This document shows positions 1-9,749 of a stretch of DNA of 64,000 nucleotides, piece after piece. The notes under the pieces are model-generated. The model made no database searches, had not been told where the DNA came from, and saw only the letters and a program-made list of their open reading frames with translations. Numbering within the stretch: the first letter of the stretch is position 1; each line of letters begins with the position of its first letter. The stretch spans positions 28,472 through 92,471 of the forward strand of contig CAUYUJ010015833.1 in NCBI GenBank assembly GCA_963575745.1. Direction: 5' to 3'. This stretch comes from Prorocentrum cordatum. Lineage: Eukaryota; Sar; Dinophyceae; Prorocentrales; Prorocentraceae. Made by a program: the position numbers and the translations under genes.

Positions 1-1138
1 AAACACCTCCTCCGAATTTCAATATATCCCGCCTCGAAAACGCATGCCCGCGCCTTGCTGCGCCGATGCGAGGCCGCCAGTGGAACCCCAGTCAAGGGTA
101 AAGCACAAGGAAGTATCGAGCGACAGGACTGCCTTGGTGGGGATGAGGGCTGTCGGCGAGGCAAGGACCTGGCCCTGAATAGAAAGGGATGAAGTCTCGA
201 GCAGGGCCACTGTTGTTGCTGGGAGCGGCGCCACTGCTGAAGAGAGTAAGGCGCTAATCAGCGTAAAACAAAACGAAGTGTCGAGCGGGAGCGCTGGTTT
301 TGTTGGGACGGCGAGTGTTGGCGGCGAGGAGGAACACCGCATTGAGTAAGAAGGGAGGACATCTCGAGCGGGAGCCGTGATTTTGTCGGGACGGGGGCTG
401 TCGGCGGCGAGGAACAGCACCGTCCTGAGGAAAAAAATGAAGTCCCGAACGGGAGCGTTGTTGTTGCTGGGGGCGGCGCCAATTCAAAAGAGAGTATCCA
501 GCGTAAAACTGGAGGAAATCTCGGGCGGGAGCGCTGGTTTTGTCGGGACGGCGGTTTTCGGCGGCGAGGGGGAGCCCCGCCTTGAGTAAAAAAGGGAGGG
601 CGTCTCGAGCGGGAGCTTTTTTGTTGCTGGGGGCGGCGCCGATGAGAGAAAGAGTAGCGCGCCAGTCCAAGGTAAAACGGGAGGAAACCTCAAACGGTAG
701 CGCTGGTTTTGTCTGGACGGCGGCTATCGGCGGCGAGCAAGAGCACTGGCCCTGAGCAAAAAAGGATGAGGTCTCGAGCGGGAGCGATGTTGTTGCTGGG
801 AGCGGCGCCAATTCAAAAGAGAGTATCCAGCGTAAAACGGGAGGAAATCTCGGGCGGGAGCGCTGGTTTTGTCGGGACGGCGGTTTCCGGCGGCGAAGGG
901 GAGCACCGCCTTGAGTAAAAAAGGGAGGAGGTCTCGAGCGGGAGCGTTGTTGCTGGGGGCGGCGCCGATGAGAGAAAGAGTAGCGCGCCAGTCCAAGATA
1001 AAAACGGAGGAAGTCTCGAGCGGTAGCGCTGGTTTTGTTGGGACGGCGGCTATCGGCGGCCAGCAAGAGCACCGGCCCTGAGCAAAAAAGGATGAGGTCT
1101 CGAGCGGGAGCGTTGTTGTTGATGTTGTTGGGGGGCCG
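1..1138 (+). repeat. R165 degenerate tandem repeat array
   Basis: About seven diverged units of roughly 160-170 bp. Each carries a block like CTGGTTTTGT(C/T)GGGACGGCGG, then a GGCGGCGAG stretch, then GTCTCGAGCGGGAGCG and TTGTTGTTGCTGGGGGCGGC. Adjacent units alternate in detail, which suggests a two-unit (about 330 bp) higher-order period. The same family occurs at 18650-19240, 26925-27190 and 31455-31640 on this strand, and at 34380-35440 on the opposite strand. The first 250 bases match 18640-18900, so the window opens inside a copy. Open frames on both strands here are by-products of the repeat and match no protein family I know. Confidence 0.8.
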
Positions 1139-1256
1139 GTTTTAGCGCCCCCCAAACCGCTCGAGTGTGAGCCTCGTTTCCAATGAAAATGTAACAGGCG
1201 CCGAGGCAAGAGCGTCAAAACGCCTGAGGGGGTCCAACAATAATCCTTGTTTAATA
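1130..1256 (+). repeat. R165 array boundary block (copy 1)
   Basis: A block containing GGCGCCCCCCAAACCGCTCG, then a GAGCCTCGTTT stretch, GCGCCGAGGC and GGTCCAACAATAA. It ends the R165 array and leads into a CAA/CAC simple repeat. Matching blocks lie at 27185-27305 and 31630-31765 on the plus strand and at 34080-34215 on the minus strand, always at the edge of an R165 array. It is a conserved cap of the module, not a gene. Confidence 0.75.
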
Positions 1257-1345
1257 ATTAAAATCCAACAACAACAACACCAACACCACCAAGAACAACA
1301 CCAACACCAACACCAACACCAACACCACCACCATCAACAACAATA
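1257..1345 (+). repeat. CAA/CAC simple repeat
   Basis: Nearly pure CAACAACACCAACACCACC-type trinucleotide sequence joining the R165 boundary block to the next module core. The same linker position is occupied by CAA-rich DNA in other copies. Confidence 0.9.
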
Positions 1346-1356
1346 TGTTTAAGACT

Positions 1357-1455
1357 GTTCGCCCTTACATGCTCGAGTGTTTAATAACGCGTATTTTCCA
1401 AACCCTCGATACCCGCCCTCTTCGTCTTCGATCGAACCCCTTTTGGGGGGTATAC
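1357..1455 (+). repeat. TTCGC module core, copy 1
   Basis: About 95 bp beginning TTCGCCCTTAC, containing a variant of CCCTCGATACCCGCCCTCTT and ending in a C-run/G-run hairpin of the type CCCCCTTGGGGG. Ten copies occur in the window, all on the plus strand: 1357, 2398, 10997, 12529, 15352, 17798, 31860, 32412, 33500 and 38118. Almost all are preceded by a CAA-rich tract. I see no Pol III A box and no tRNA cloverleaf. Confidence 0.8.
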
Positions 1456-1586
1456 CTTTCTTCCCTGCAGGCCGGGCCCCGGCAAGCGGCGGGGCGGCCG
1501 CGGACCGTCGGCCTGGCCAGCGGCAGCGCTGATCGGCGGGGCGGCCGCGGACCGTCGACCCGACCCCAAGAGGGACGGACAGGGGA

Positions 1587-1592
1587 CCGACC

Positions 1593-1643
<51 letters not shown>

Positions 1644-1686
1644 TCGAAGACGACGGCGACGACGACGACGACGGCGACGACGAGCG
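1587..1686 (+). repeat. GAC trinucleotide microsatellite
   Basis: About 100 bp of (GAC)n with a few interruptions. Translated it gives poly-Asp, poly-Arg or poly-Thr by frame, and none of these is attached to a recognisable protein. The partner copy at 12763-12842 is shorter. Confidence 0.95.
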
Positions 1687-2029
1687 AAAGCGAGAGCGAG
1701 AGAGAACGACAGCAGGGCCACGAAGGGCACGAAGTAGGCCACGAAGGGCGACAGCGGGGACACGAAGGGAATGCGTATGGGGCCACGAAGAGCGCGAACG
1801 AGCGGGGGCCACGAAGTGCAGATAATGCGGGGCCACAGAAGGCAACTATGGGGCCACTGAGGGTAGCAACTGGGCCACGTAGGACAGTGAGGGGGACACA
1901 AATGGCGACAACGGGGCCACGAAGGGCATGCACATGGGGCCACAACGGGCGCGACTCCTGGGTGCCTGGGTGTCGGGAGCGCGGCGCTTGGGCAAATTGC
2001 CGGAAATTCCAACACAAGGCAATTCTTCA

Positions 2030-2215
2030 GTAAGTTGCAAGCAAATCTCCAGCGAGAGCGCGACTCCAGAGCGCCAGGAGAGCGATTCCTGAATAAATTG
2101 TAAGGAAATCCCAAGCGGCAGCGCGATTCCTGAATAAAATGCGAGGAAGTCTCGGGCGGGAGCGGGGGTCCTGGCTAAATTGTAAGGAAGTCTCAGGCGG
2201 GAGCCGTTGTTGTTG
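2030..2215 (+). repeat. 41-bp degenerate satellite
   Basis: Repeats of about 41 bp built on GATTCCTGAATAAATTGTAA, GGAAGTCTC and GCGGGAGCG. Related stretches lie at 3120-3530, 14990-15110, 15680-15900, 32180-32360, 32700-33230, 33830-34060 and 38450-38690, usually just before or after a TTCGC module core. They appear to be a standard component of the interspersed module. Confidence 0.75.
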
Positions 2216-2397
2216 TTGTAACCTGGGGGCCAAGGGCCCAGTCTGAGCATCAAGACTTTCCCTGTCAAAAAACAGGGTGCGAGCGTCGAGGGGCACACTT
2301 TGATTGAGAAAAACAATATGCACCGGTGGGGGGATCAACAATAATTATCCTTCGGAAATGAGAATTCAACAACAACTACAGCAATCATTATAAGACT
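2216..2397 (+). repeat. CCCTGT-hairpin cap block and CAA linker, copy 1
   Basis: Begins near TTGTTGTTGTAACC and contains a 6-bp-stem hairpin (CCCTGT, A-rich loop, ACAGGG), then GTGCGAGCGTCGAGGGGCAC and GATCAACAATAATTAT. The same order recurs at 3530-3660, 15105-15350, 33225-33390 and, diverged, at 38000-38115 and 38695-38830. It reads as the conserved cap upstream of the CAA linker and TTCGC core. Confidence 0.7.
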
Positions 2398-2495
2398 GTT
2401 CGCTCTTACTTGCCCGTGTGTCATTCAAAACGAGTTCCCCACACCCTCTATAACCGCCCTTTTCGTCTTCGATCACACCCCCTTTGGGGGGATTA
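2398..2495 (+). repeat. TTCGC module core, copy 2
   Basis: Starts TTCGCTCTTACTTGC and carries the CCCTCTATAACCGCCCTTTT variant and the C-run/G-run hairpin. It is followed by GGGCGG-rich DNA and a purine-rich tract. Confidence 0.8.
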
Positions 2496-2639
2496 TTTTT
2501 CTTTGCGGGGGGCAGCGGGCTTAGACAGGCGGGCAAACTTGAACGGGCGGACAATCCTTCGAGGGCGTACGTGTGCCCGCCATTGGAATTGGTGTGGGCC
2601 CTGCAAAAAGAGGACGGGGAGAACGAGGGAGAGTGGGAG

Positions 2640-2760
2640 GAAGGGAGGGTGAGGGACGAAGGAAGAGGGAAAACGCCAGGAGAGAAGGAGCGAAGAAGGG
2701 GATGGTTTTTAAAAGGCAGACAGAGAGAGAGAGAGAGAGAGACACAAAAAAAGACAGACA

Positions 2761-2792
<32 letters not shown>

Positions 2793-2995
2793 AACAAAAA
2801 AAAACAAAAAGAGGGGAGGGAGAGAAAGAAAAGGGGAGGGAAGAGGCAGCAGAGGTGAGGGAGAAGGGAGGAGGGAAAGGAGGGAGAGGGGATAGGGCAG
2901 AAAGGCATAAGGATGAGGGAAAAGAGGAGGGAGAGAGAAGGGAGGAGAGGAGGGAGGAGGGAGGAGGGAGAGGGAGGAGGATCAGGAAGGTAAGA
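2640..2995 (+). repeat. Purine-rich (GA/GGA) low-complexity tract
   Basis: Almost pure A/G on the plus strand, including AGAGAGAGAGAGAGAGA and GGGAGGAGG runs. Open frames here encode only Arg/Glu/Lys or Ser/Leu/Pro low-complexity strings. No gene is seen between about 2500 and 3660; outside this tract the interval holds degenerate 41-bp satellite. Confidence 0.85.
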
Positions 2996-3119
2996 GCGTG
3001 AACGTTCGAGGGAGTCCTAAGCGAAAGCGCCGTTCCTGAAGGAAGTCTCGGGCGGGAACCCACGACGGGCGGGCGATCCCCTGACGGGCGGGTCGGGCGG
3101 GTCGGGCGGGTGGGACTTG

Positions 3120-3657
3120 AAACGGGATGCCTGAGTATGGCGACAGCGCGATTCCTAAGTCAATTGTGACGGCGTCCTTGGCGCAGCGTGTTTCCTGAGC
3201 GTCGAAAGCGCGATTTCTAAATACATTGTACGGAAGTCACAGGCGAGAGCGCAATTCCTGAATAACATGTACAGGGTTCTCTGGCGGGAGCGGGGATCTT
3301 GCTTAAATCGCGAAGAAAACTTGAATCAAGTGCGAACAAATCTCAAGCGGGAGCGCCGTCCCTGAGTAAATTGTGAAGAAGTCTCAGATGGGAGCGGGGG
3401 TCCTGACTAAATTACGAAGAATTCACAACCGGGAGCACCGATCCTGAGTAAATTGTGAGGAAGGAAGTCTCAGGCGGGAGCGGGGGTCCTGAGTAAATTG
3501 GGAGGAAGTATCAAGCGGGAGCAGTTGTTGTTGCAATCCGGGGGGCCAAGGGCACAGTTTGAGCACCAAGACTTTCCGAGTCAAAAAACAATATGCGAGC
3601 GTCGAGGGGCACACTTTGATTAAGAAAAACCATATGCACCGGTGAGGGGGATCAACA
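3120..3657 (+). repeat. 41-bp satellite plus cap block
   Basis: Degenerate GATTCCTGAGTAAATTGTGA / GTCTCAAGCGGGAGC repeats (3120-3530). They run into a CCTGGGGG cap in which the hairpin copy is degenerate, then GATCAACAATA at 3650. The cap joins directly to the TA microsatellite that hosts the retroelement. Confidence 0.7.
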
Positions 3658-3688
<31 letters not shown>

Positions 3689-3699
3689 GATACATATAC

Positions 3700-3734
<35 letters not shown>

Positions 3735-3890
3735 TATATACATATACGTATACATAGACATAGACATATACATATACATATACACATACATATACATATA
3801 CAAATGTATATACACACATCTATATATATACATATATATACATATATATATTATACCATACATGTGTGCATACATATATATATATATATA
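3658..3890. repeat. TA/TATACA microsatellite (insertion site)
   Basis: About 230 bp of ATATAT and CATATACATATA repeats. The DIRS-like element begins where this tract ends, and the same type of tract (ACATATATATATATACC) resumes at 10930 after the element. The microsatellite is therefore the insertion target. Tyrosine-recombinase elements make no target-site duplication, in keeping with what is seen. Confidence 0.9.
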
Positions 3891-4024
3891 TTATCGTGAG
3901 CCTGCTGGTGAATGATGCCTCGGTCCTGAAACGCACGCCGTGGCAGTTAGTTGTAGGCCTCCAGGGATCCAAAGGGGCCCCCACCTTCAGGCCTGCTCTT
4001 GCTGCTTCCGTAGTTTGCTGGCTC
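3891..4024 (+). repeat. Terminal repeat A1 of the DIRS-like element
   Basis: Starts TTATCGTGAGCCTGCTGGTG and ends with TTTGCTGGCTC. It matches A2 (10671-10748) in the first 23 bases and the last 54, but holds about 56 extra bases (3915-3970) absent from A2. It is the left end of the element. Confidence 0.9.
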
Positions 4025-4382
4025 AGGCACCGCATTCGCGCTGGGGCTTTGCCGTGGATGGTTATTGGCGAGCTCTGGCAGACTGGAGTGCTTGCGGCTG
4101 GCAACGTCGCCGGCGCCTGGCTCGGCAAGTGCCCAGCGTGCCCGACGCTGGTCTGCCCAGCGGTGCCGGCCTGTCCCTCCTCGACGTGCCCGGAGGTCTC
4201 GCTGGTGTGCGGGCAGGGCGAGAGGCCGGTGGCCAGCTGCCCGCCTTGCCCCGCGGTGGAGCCGGTCGAGGCCTCGAGCGCTGGACCGGGGCTCTTGCTC
4301 TTCGTGGCGGTGAGCTGCGCCTGCCTGTTCATCGGCCTGCGCGTGGGCTTCACGAGCGGAGTGGCCTGCAGCAAGCGGAGTC

Positions 4383-5712
4383 ATGGCGGGCGCCCAGCAC
4401 CTCGTGGGGCGGTCGTTCCTGGCCAACTACGGGGAGGACCCGGTCGTGTGGCGCTGGCGGATCGTGTTGGCGGGGGTGGCGTCCTCGGAATGCAAGGTGG
4501 TCGTCCTCACCCCGGACGGGGACCTCTATGAGGAGGACGCCACCGAGGCGCAGGCGGTCCGCTGGCGCGGGCCGTCCAACGAGCTCCCGCAGGGAGTGCC
4601 GCGGCAGAGCATCTACCGGTTCGCCCAGTATCTGGCGGCCAACGTGCTCCGCGATCTCATGGCGGAGGCGCGGGTGATTGCGGCCGCCATCGACCGCCGG
4701 GCTGGAGTGGCGCCCTTGCCCGCTCCTGCGGGCCCGGCTGCCGGCGCGGGCGGAGGGAGCTCTCGCCGCGCAGGCGCCCGCGGCGGACGTCGCCGGCGGG
4801 GTGCAGGTCGGGGGTGCCGCTGCGCCGCTCCCCGAGCCGGCCCAATTCGGCAGGGCGATGGGCGCCCCTGCCGGGTTCGTGCCCCCGCGGCCGCAGCCCC
4901 TCCAGCCGGGCCCGACCGCGGTGGTCAAGTGGGTGGCCGCGGAGTCGCGCTCCTTCCCGGGGGGCGCTGTCAAGAAGGGCGACGAGATGGTGCTCAACGG
5001 CTCGGAGATGATCCTGGGCGACCGCGGGGTGCTGACGCTGGCGGGCCAGCCGGTCAACATCGCGAACATCGGCGACCAGGACGTGGAGGCCTTCAAGGCG
5101 GGCGACGCCTCCTTGGACGCGAGGCTGCTGGAGATGCAGCGGGACGCCCGCGGCGAGAGGCATCGCCCCTGGCGCGACCTCGTGCGTGACATGGCGGTCG
5201 CGGAGCAGAAGGACTGGCCGGTGCCGGGGCCGCGCACAGCCGCCTGGTGCTGCCAGTACCTCGACAAGAGGGGCGAGGGCCCCGTGGCGCGGGACCGGCG
5301 CTGGCGCGCCGACCAGCGCCTCACCCTCGAGGCGTGGGGCGTCGCCGAGCACGAGACGCTCGCCAAGGCGCTCGAGCGCCTCGGGGCCTTCGACCAGTGC
5401 GACGTCCCCAACCTGGCGTGCGCGGAGGACCTCTTCCGCCGCATGCAGCTCATCGAGTACTTCTACCTCGAGGCTGCTCGTCGCGCGGGCGCCTCGCGCG
5501 ACAAGCAGGGGCAGGGCAAGGGCGGCAAGGGCGCCCGGCAGGAGGAGGCCGCCATCTTCTCCGGCAAGCACCGGGACCACGGCGAGTGCATGGTCGCGCT
5601 GGACCTCTCGGAGTACGTGGCCAAGGAGCTGGAGCGCGACTCGGCCGTCGTGAAGCAGATGCGCAAGGCTCGCGAGGAGAGGGGCCTTGCGAGCAAGCGC
5701 GATGGCTCCTGA
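4383..5712 (+). pseudogene. Gag-like ORF of DIRS-like element (frameshifted)
   Basis: Begins with MAGAQHLVGRSFLANYG and continues for about 125 residues. The conserved reading then moves by one base near 4760 into the frame that ends at 5712. The second part holds the most family-like region: VVKWVAAESR, KKGDEMVLNGSEMILGD, DVEAFKAGDASLDARLL, WPVPGPRTAAWC and RRMQLIEYFYLEAAR, ending in a basic stretch. From memory this combination occurs in dinoflagellate retroelement polyproteins upstream of RT, so a structural (gag) role is inferred rather than shown. No zinc knuckle is visible. It overlaps the next open frame by about 25 bases, and a Pro/Ala/Gly-rich linker coincides with the frameshift. 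Confidence 0.7.
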
Positions 5713-6058
5713 GCGGAGCGGCCCGCGGACTCCCGCGACCGCGGGCCCGCCTTCAGAGGGCGGCCCAGAGCGGTGGACTGGGCCCGATGTGCATGCCACC
5801 GCCAGCCGGGGCGGCTCCCACAGGATCGTCCACCGCGACCTGCTGCCGCTGCCGCTCGACAGTCTTGACGCCGGCCCAGACTCAGGCTGCCGCCCCGCTG
5901 TCTCGGCGCCGTCTCCGGCGCCAGGGCATGCGAGCCCATCCCAGCCAGTGGGCGAGAGAGTGCGCGCAGGCCCTCAACGACCTGGACGCCGGCTCCCAGG
6001 GATCTTGCCCTCGGTCTGTTCGCGCCTCGTGGGCTCCGATGGCCGCCGGCCTGCCTTG

Positions 6059-6190
6059 CAGGAGGAGGATGAGGAGGAGGAGGAGGAGGAGGAGGAGGAG
6101 GAGGAGGAGGAGGAGGAGGGGGAGGGGGAGGAGAGGGAGGATGAAGAGGAGAAGGAGGAGGAGGAGGAGGAGGAGAAGGAGGAGGAGGCG
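6059..6190 (+). repeat. GAG/GGA microsatellite inside the retroelement
   Basis: (GGA)n with a few substitutions, lying between gag and RT. It encodes poly-Glu in the frame open from 5687. It is an in-element expansion in what is probably a linker. Confidence 0.9.
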
Positions 6191-6329
6191 GCCCAGGAAA
6201 GGAGCCTGGTCCACATCCGCGCCGCGGTGGCGGAGGTGGGGAGGCCGCCCGCCGACGTGACCCGCCAGGGAGCCCTCGCGGACCTCCTGCCCCTGCCGGC
6301 GGACAGCTCCCCCGTGGGGCCGGACGTGC

Positions 6330-8230
6330 TGCCGGGCGCCGGCGGTCCGAAGGCAGCTCGAGGAGCTCGTCAAGCAGACAGTTCTCCCAATCGACCTGGC
6401 CGAGGAGCGGAGGAGGAGCCGCCAGGTCAAGCGTGCGTGCATGGACCCCTCGCTCCGTGGGCGGCCTCGGCGCTATGCCAGGCTGCTGGACCGTATGAAC
6501 GGGGCGGGGATGATGGAGTGGCGTCGCACCGGCGCCCCTTCGCGGGGCTGCTCGCGGCGTGGAAGCAGTCGGGGAAGCAGCGCCTCATCGCCGACGCGCG
6601 GGTGGCGAACCTCGGCTTCGCGGAGCCAGACCCGGTCTCCCTGGCCACGGGGACCGCCTTCAGCAACCTCGAGGTCGACTCTGGGCCAGCGCTGCGCATC
6701 GCCCAGGTGGACCTGAAGGACTGCTTCTACCACCTGCTGATGCCGCCGGAGCTGGTCAGCCAGTTTTGTCTCGACGGCGTCGCGGCCGGCCTCGTGGGCT
6801 TGAAGCAGCTCGACGGGGAGCCAGTGGCGCCTACCACTACAGTTTACCCCCACCTGCGGGTGGTGCCGACGGGCTGGAACCATGCCCTCTGGTGGGCCCA
6901 GACCATCCACGAGCGCGTTGCCTACCAGGTGCCGGGCATCGTTGACTCCATCGTTGCCCGCAGCTTGTCAACAAGCTGCGGGACCGGGCCCCGGGGGGCC
7001 AGCTGTCGCAGGTCGAATTCATGCACGCCGAGTACGTTGACAACTTTGCTGCCCTCGGCTACCGGACCGAGGACGTGACGCGGGCGGCTGCCGGCGTCGA
7101 GGAGCTCTTCAACCAGCTGGGCCTGCCCACGCACCCGCTGGAGGTCACCGACGGCGGCGAGCTCCTGGACTGGACGTTTGGCGAGACCAGCCCCACCGTG
7201 CGCCTCTCCAGCCGCCGAGTCTGGAAGATCCGGCTCGGGAGATCGAGCGTGGCGGCTGCGCCGGGCGCGAGCTGGAGTCGATCATCGGTCACTACACCTT
7301 CGCCGCCCGCGTCAGGCCCGAGGCGCTGTGCGTCTTCCAGGCTGCCTATACAGCTTCGCCCAGCGATCGCCGCTGCAGTGGCGCCAGCTCTGGCCGGCCG
7401 TGCGGCGGGAGCTGCGCTGGGCTGTCGGCCTCCTGCCTCTCTTGATGAGGCCCCTGGGCGCGCAGTGGTCCGAGGAGGTCGTCATCGCTGACGCGTCGCT
7501 GCGGGGCCGAGGAGGCTGCGTCGGCCGCCGAGCTCGTGAGGACGTGGCGGCGGCCGGCCGCTTCTCCGACCGCTGGCGCTTCGGCGAGGAGGGCGAGGCG
7601 GCGCTGCGCCCTCGGGAGGCTTCCATGAAGGAGGAGGCCCGGCTCGTGGCGCAGTGGCGCCAGCCTGGCGCCGCCCAGGCCGGCGAGGTCGAGCCGTGGG
7701 AGCTCGGTCGCTGGAGCGGCGACGCCGAGGCTGCCCCCTGCGCGGTGGTCCCCGAGCTGGGGCCGGAGCTGCTCGCCGGCGGCTGGGCGACGGTCTCCTC
7801 GGGCAAGTAGTCCAGAGCTGAGGCCATGCCCGTGCTCGAGGGGCGGGCGCTTGCGTGGGCGGCTAGGCGCGCCAGCAGGGGCCTGGCCAACCACGGCGCC
7901 CGCAAGCTCTTCATCAGCGATGCGATGTCCGAGGTGCTCGCCTTGGAAAAAGGACGCTCCTCCTCGCCCATGTCGATGCGAGTGTGCCGCCAGTGGTGCG
8001 CCACTATTATCTTCGCTCCCCGGATGTATTCTCGAGTCCGTGGGGCACGGTCGGAGCTCCACGTTGCCGACAAGCCGTCGCGCTACCATCAGCCGGCTCG
8101 GCTCAAGACGAGCTGGGCCGGCCCCGCGGGCGCCCTATCGCCGCGGCCTTTGCCGGGGATGGCGCCCCTCCGCGGGCCCCAGCAGGCGCCGCCCGCGCCG
8201 GCCCCTGCGCTGACGAAGGGACCCCTATAG
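6330..8230 (+). pseudogene. Reverse transcriptase-RNase H of DIRS-like element (frameshifted)
   Basis: Conserved blocks sit in three frames. Frame 1: QLEELVKQTVLPID and GRPRRYARLLDRMN (6354-6530). Then KQRLIADARVANLGF (RT motif 1), the catalytic-Asp block VDLKDCFYHLL (6708-6740) and a PTGWNHALWWAQ block. After a shift near 6970 comes the YVDN box (7033-7044), the form I associate with DIRS-type RTs in place of YxDD. A further shift near 7240 precedes RNase H, with putative acidic residues in VIADASLRG, LEGRALAWAARR, FISDAMSEVLA and ELHVADKPSR. An in-frame TAG at 7808-7810 splits RNase H. The catalytic residues of RT and RNase H look preserved although the frame is broken, which suggests recent decay or unrecognised introns or assembly errors. 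Confidence 0.85.
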
Positions 8231-8970
8231 CTGGTGCGGCCGTCCAAGAGGGCCCGGGAGGAGTCGGCGACCGGCTCGCCGCCGCGGGCACTTCTGCGAC
8301 GCCCGGCGGCGGCGCCGGGCGGCAGCGCGTCCTCTCCCGCGCTCGGCGGGCGCCGGGCCGGCCCCGCGCCGCCGCTGCCGCCGCGCTCGCGGGAGCCTCC
8401 GCCGGAGCGACCCGCGAGGCTCGAAGGGCGAACAGAGAGGCCCGCTTCCCGGAGCCAGCGAGGCGCCCGGACAGCCGCGGGCCGGCGCTCCTCGAGCGCG
8501 AGAGCGTCGGCCCCCACAGCCAGCGGGGCTACGCGAGGGTCTTCGAGGGGTTCAAGCTGTTCGCGTCGGCGATGCGCGCGACGCTCAGCAGCGCGGCCAA
8601 GGTGGACAGCGCGGCTGTGGAGTGGTGCCACCAGCAGTTCTTCGAGGGCGGCGACAGCTACGAGGGCTCGAAGCTCGGCGCCGTGCTGAAGTACTTCCTG
8701 CCGCACCTGGTGCACGACCGCTCGCTGCCGAGGCTATCCCGCTGCCTCCGGGGCTGGAAGCGGCTGGCGCCTCCCAAGAGCCGCCTGCCGACGCCCTGGG
8801 AGGTGCTCTGCCTCATCGCCAACGACCTGGCGTTCCACGGCAACCTTCACGCGGCGCGGCTCGTGGTGGTGATGCTCTGCTCCTACCCGAGGCCGGTGGA
8901 GCTGCTCGGCCTCGCCCTGTGGAGCATGGTGTTGTTCCCGCAGGAGGCCGAGACCACGTCGAAGACGGGG

Positions 8971-9161
8971 GACCCAGACCCCCGACGTCGTGATTTTTTC
9001 ACAACGTCGACCCTGGGCAGTCTGGACCCTTCCCCCGGGGCCGGCTTTTCATCCTGAGTCGTTTTTTGACGGCCCCGAGGCCCGGGAAGGGCCCCCGGAG
9101 GCCGAAAATAGCGAAAAACCTCCCGTCGTGATTTTTTCACGACGCGAGGGGGTCTGGGGAG
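8971..9161 (+). other. Candidate introner-like intron (GA-AG) with inverted-repeat ends
   Basis: Left end GACCCAGACCCCCGACGTCG then TGATTTTTTCAC. The right end reads in reverse complement as CTCCCCAGACCCCCTCGCG, then GTCGTGAAAAAATCAC, giving terminal inverted repeats of about 35 bp. Removing exactly 8971-9161 joins SKTG to QDESLLLDLP in frame (8970 ends a codon, 9162 starts one) and restores the recombinase. The segment would be a GA...AG intron; non-GT donors are known in dinoflagellates. Splicing is inferred. A plain MITE insertion is the alternative. Confidence 0.55.
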
Positions 9162-9257
9162 CAGGACGAGAGCCTGCTGCTGGACCTGCCCCTCTTCCAG
9201 CTCCTCGCCCCGGTCCTCGGCATCCTGAAGGGCGAGGCCGGGCTCGAGGGCGCCGTG

Positions 9258-9424
9258 TCGCACCTCCCCCTCCTCCTCCTCCCCCCCCTCCTCCTCCTCC
9301 TCCTCCTCCTCCTCCTCCTCCTCCTCCTCCTCCTCCTCCCCCTCCTCCTCCTCCTCCTCCCCCCCCTCCTCCTCCTCCTCCTCCTCCTCCTCCTCCTCCT
9401 CCTCCTCCTCCTCCTCCTCCTACC
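9258..9424 (+). repeat. CTC microsatellite inside tyrosine recombinase
   Basis: (CTC)n with CCC interruptions, about 165 bp. It reads as poly-Leu, poly-Pro or poly-Ser by frame. The recombinase frame enters in one phase and leaves in another (SSELAGAVAYRAAGVRLGLE), so the expansion both inserts residues and shifts the frame. Confidence 0.9.
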
Positions 9425-9749
9425 CCTGCTGTTCCTCCTCGGAGCTCGCGGGCGCGGTCGCCTACCGTGCGGCCGGGGTGCGCCTCGGCCTAGAGGGACC
9501 GCCATCGCTGTACCAGCTGCGGCACGGCGGGGCGGCGTCGGATCTGGCTGCCAGGCGCCGCGTGCTGGCCGAGATCAAGGCCAGGGGCCGGTGGCGCGAC
9601 GACCGCTCGCTGATGCAGTACGACCAAGGGCGGCCGGGTCACGGAGCAGCTCAGCAAGCTGCCGGCCGGGCAGCTCGCCATAGCCGCGCGCGTGGAGAGG
9701 CAGATTGGCAACACCCTCTCCGGTCGCTCGCCTCCTTTGCGACCAAGCT

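Larger units (their letters stand above)
1357..2099 (+). repeat. Segmental duplication, copy A (partner 12529-13257)
   Basis: About 740 bp nearly identical to 12529-13257. It includes the TTCGC core, a GGCCGCGGACCGTCG pair, a GAC microsatellite, a run of GGGCCACGAAGGGC-like repeats and the start of a 41-bp satellite. Visible differences are scattered substitutions and about 15 bp in the GAC tract. The two copies diverge abruptly on both sides. Confidence 0.9.
8470..9640 (+). pseudogene. Tyrosine recombinase of DIRS-like element (interrupted)
   Basis: The core-binding region includes SQRGYARVFEGFKLFA, LKYFLPHLVHDRSLP and GWKRLAPPKSRLPT. The catalytic domain has the box-I arginine in MLCSYPRPVELLGL (about 8869-8910), then, after an inserted segment, DESLLLDLPLFQLLAPVL. 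Box II LYQLRHGGAASD lies near 9509-9550, RGRW near 9585, and the candidate nucleophile Tyr in LMQYDQG near 9611. Two features break the frame: a 191-bp insertion at 8971-9161 with inverted-repeat ends, possibly an intron, and a CTC microsatellite at 9258-9424 that expands a linker and shifts the frame. The protein would integrate circular cDNA by site-specific recombination instead of an integrase. Confidence 0.85.

Noticed and set aside
2398-2495. tRNA-derived SINE in the TTCGC core (CTTCGATC resembles a B box)
   Set aside because: No A box at proper distance, no cloverleaf, and no flanking duplications in any of the ten copies.
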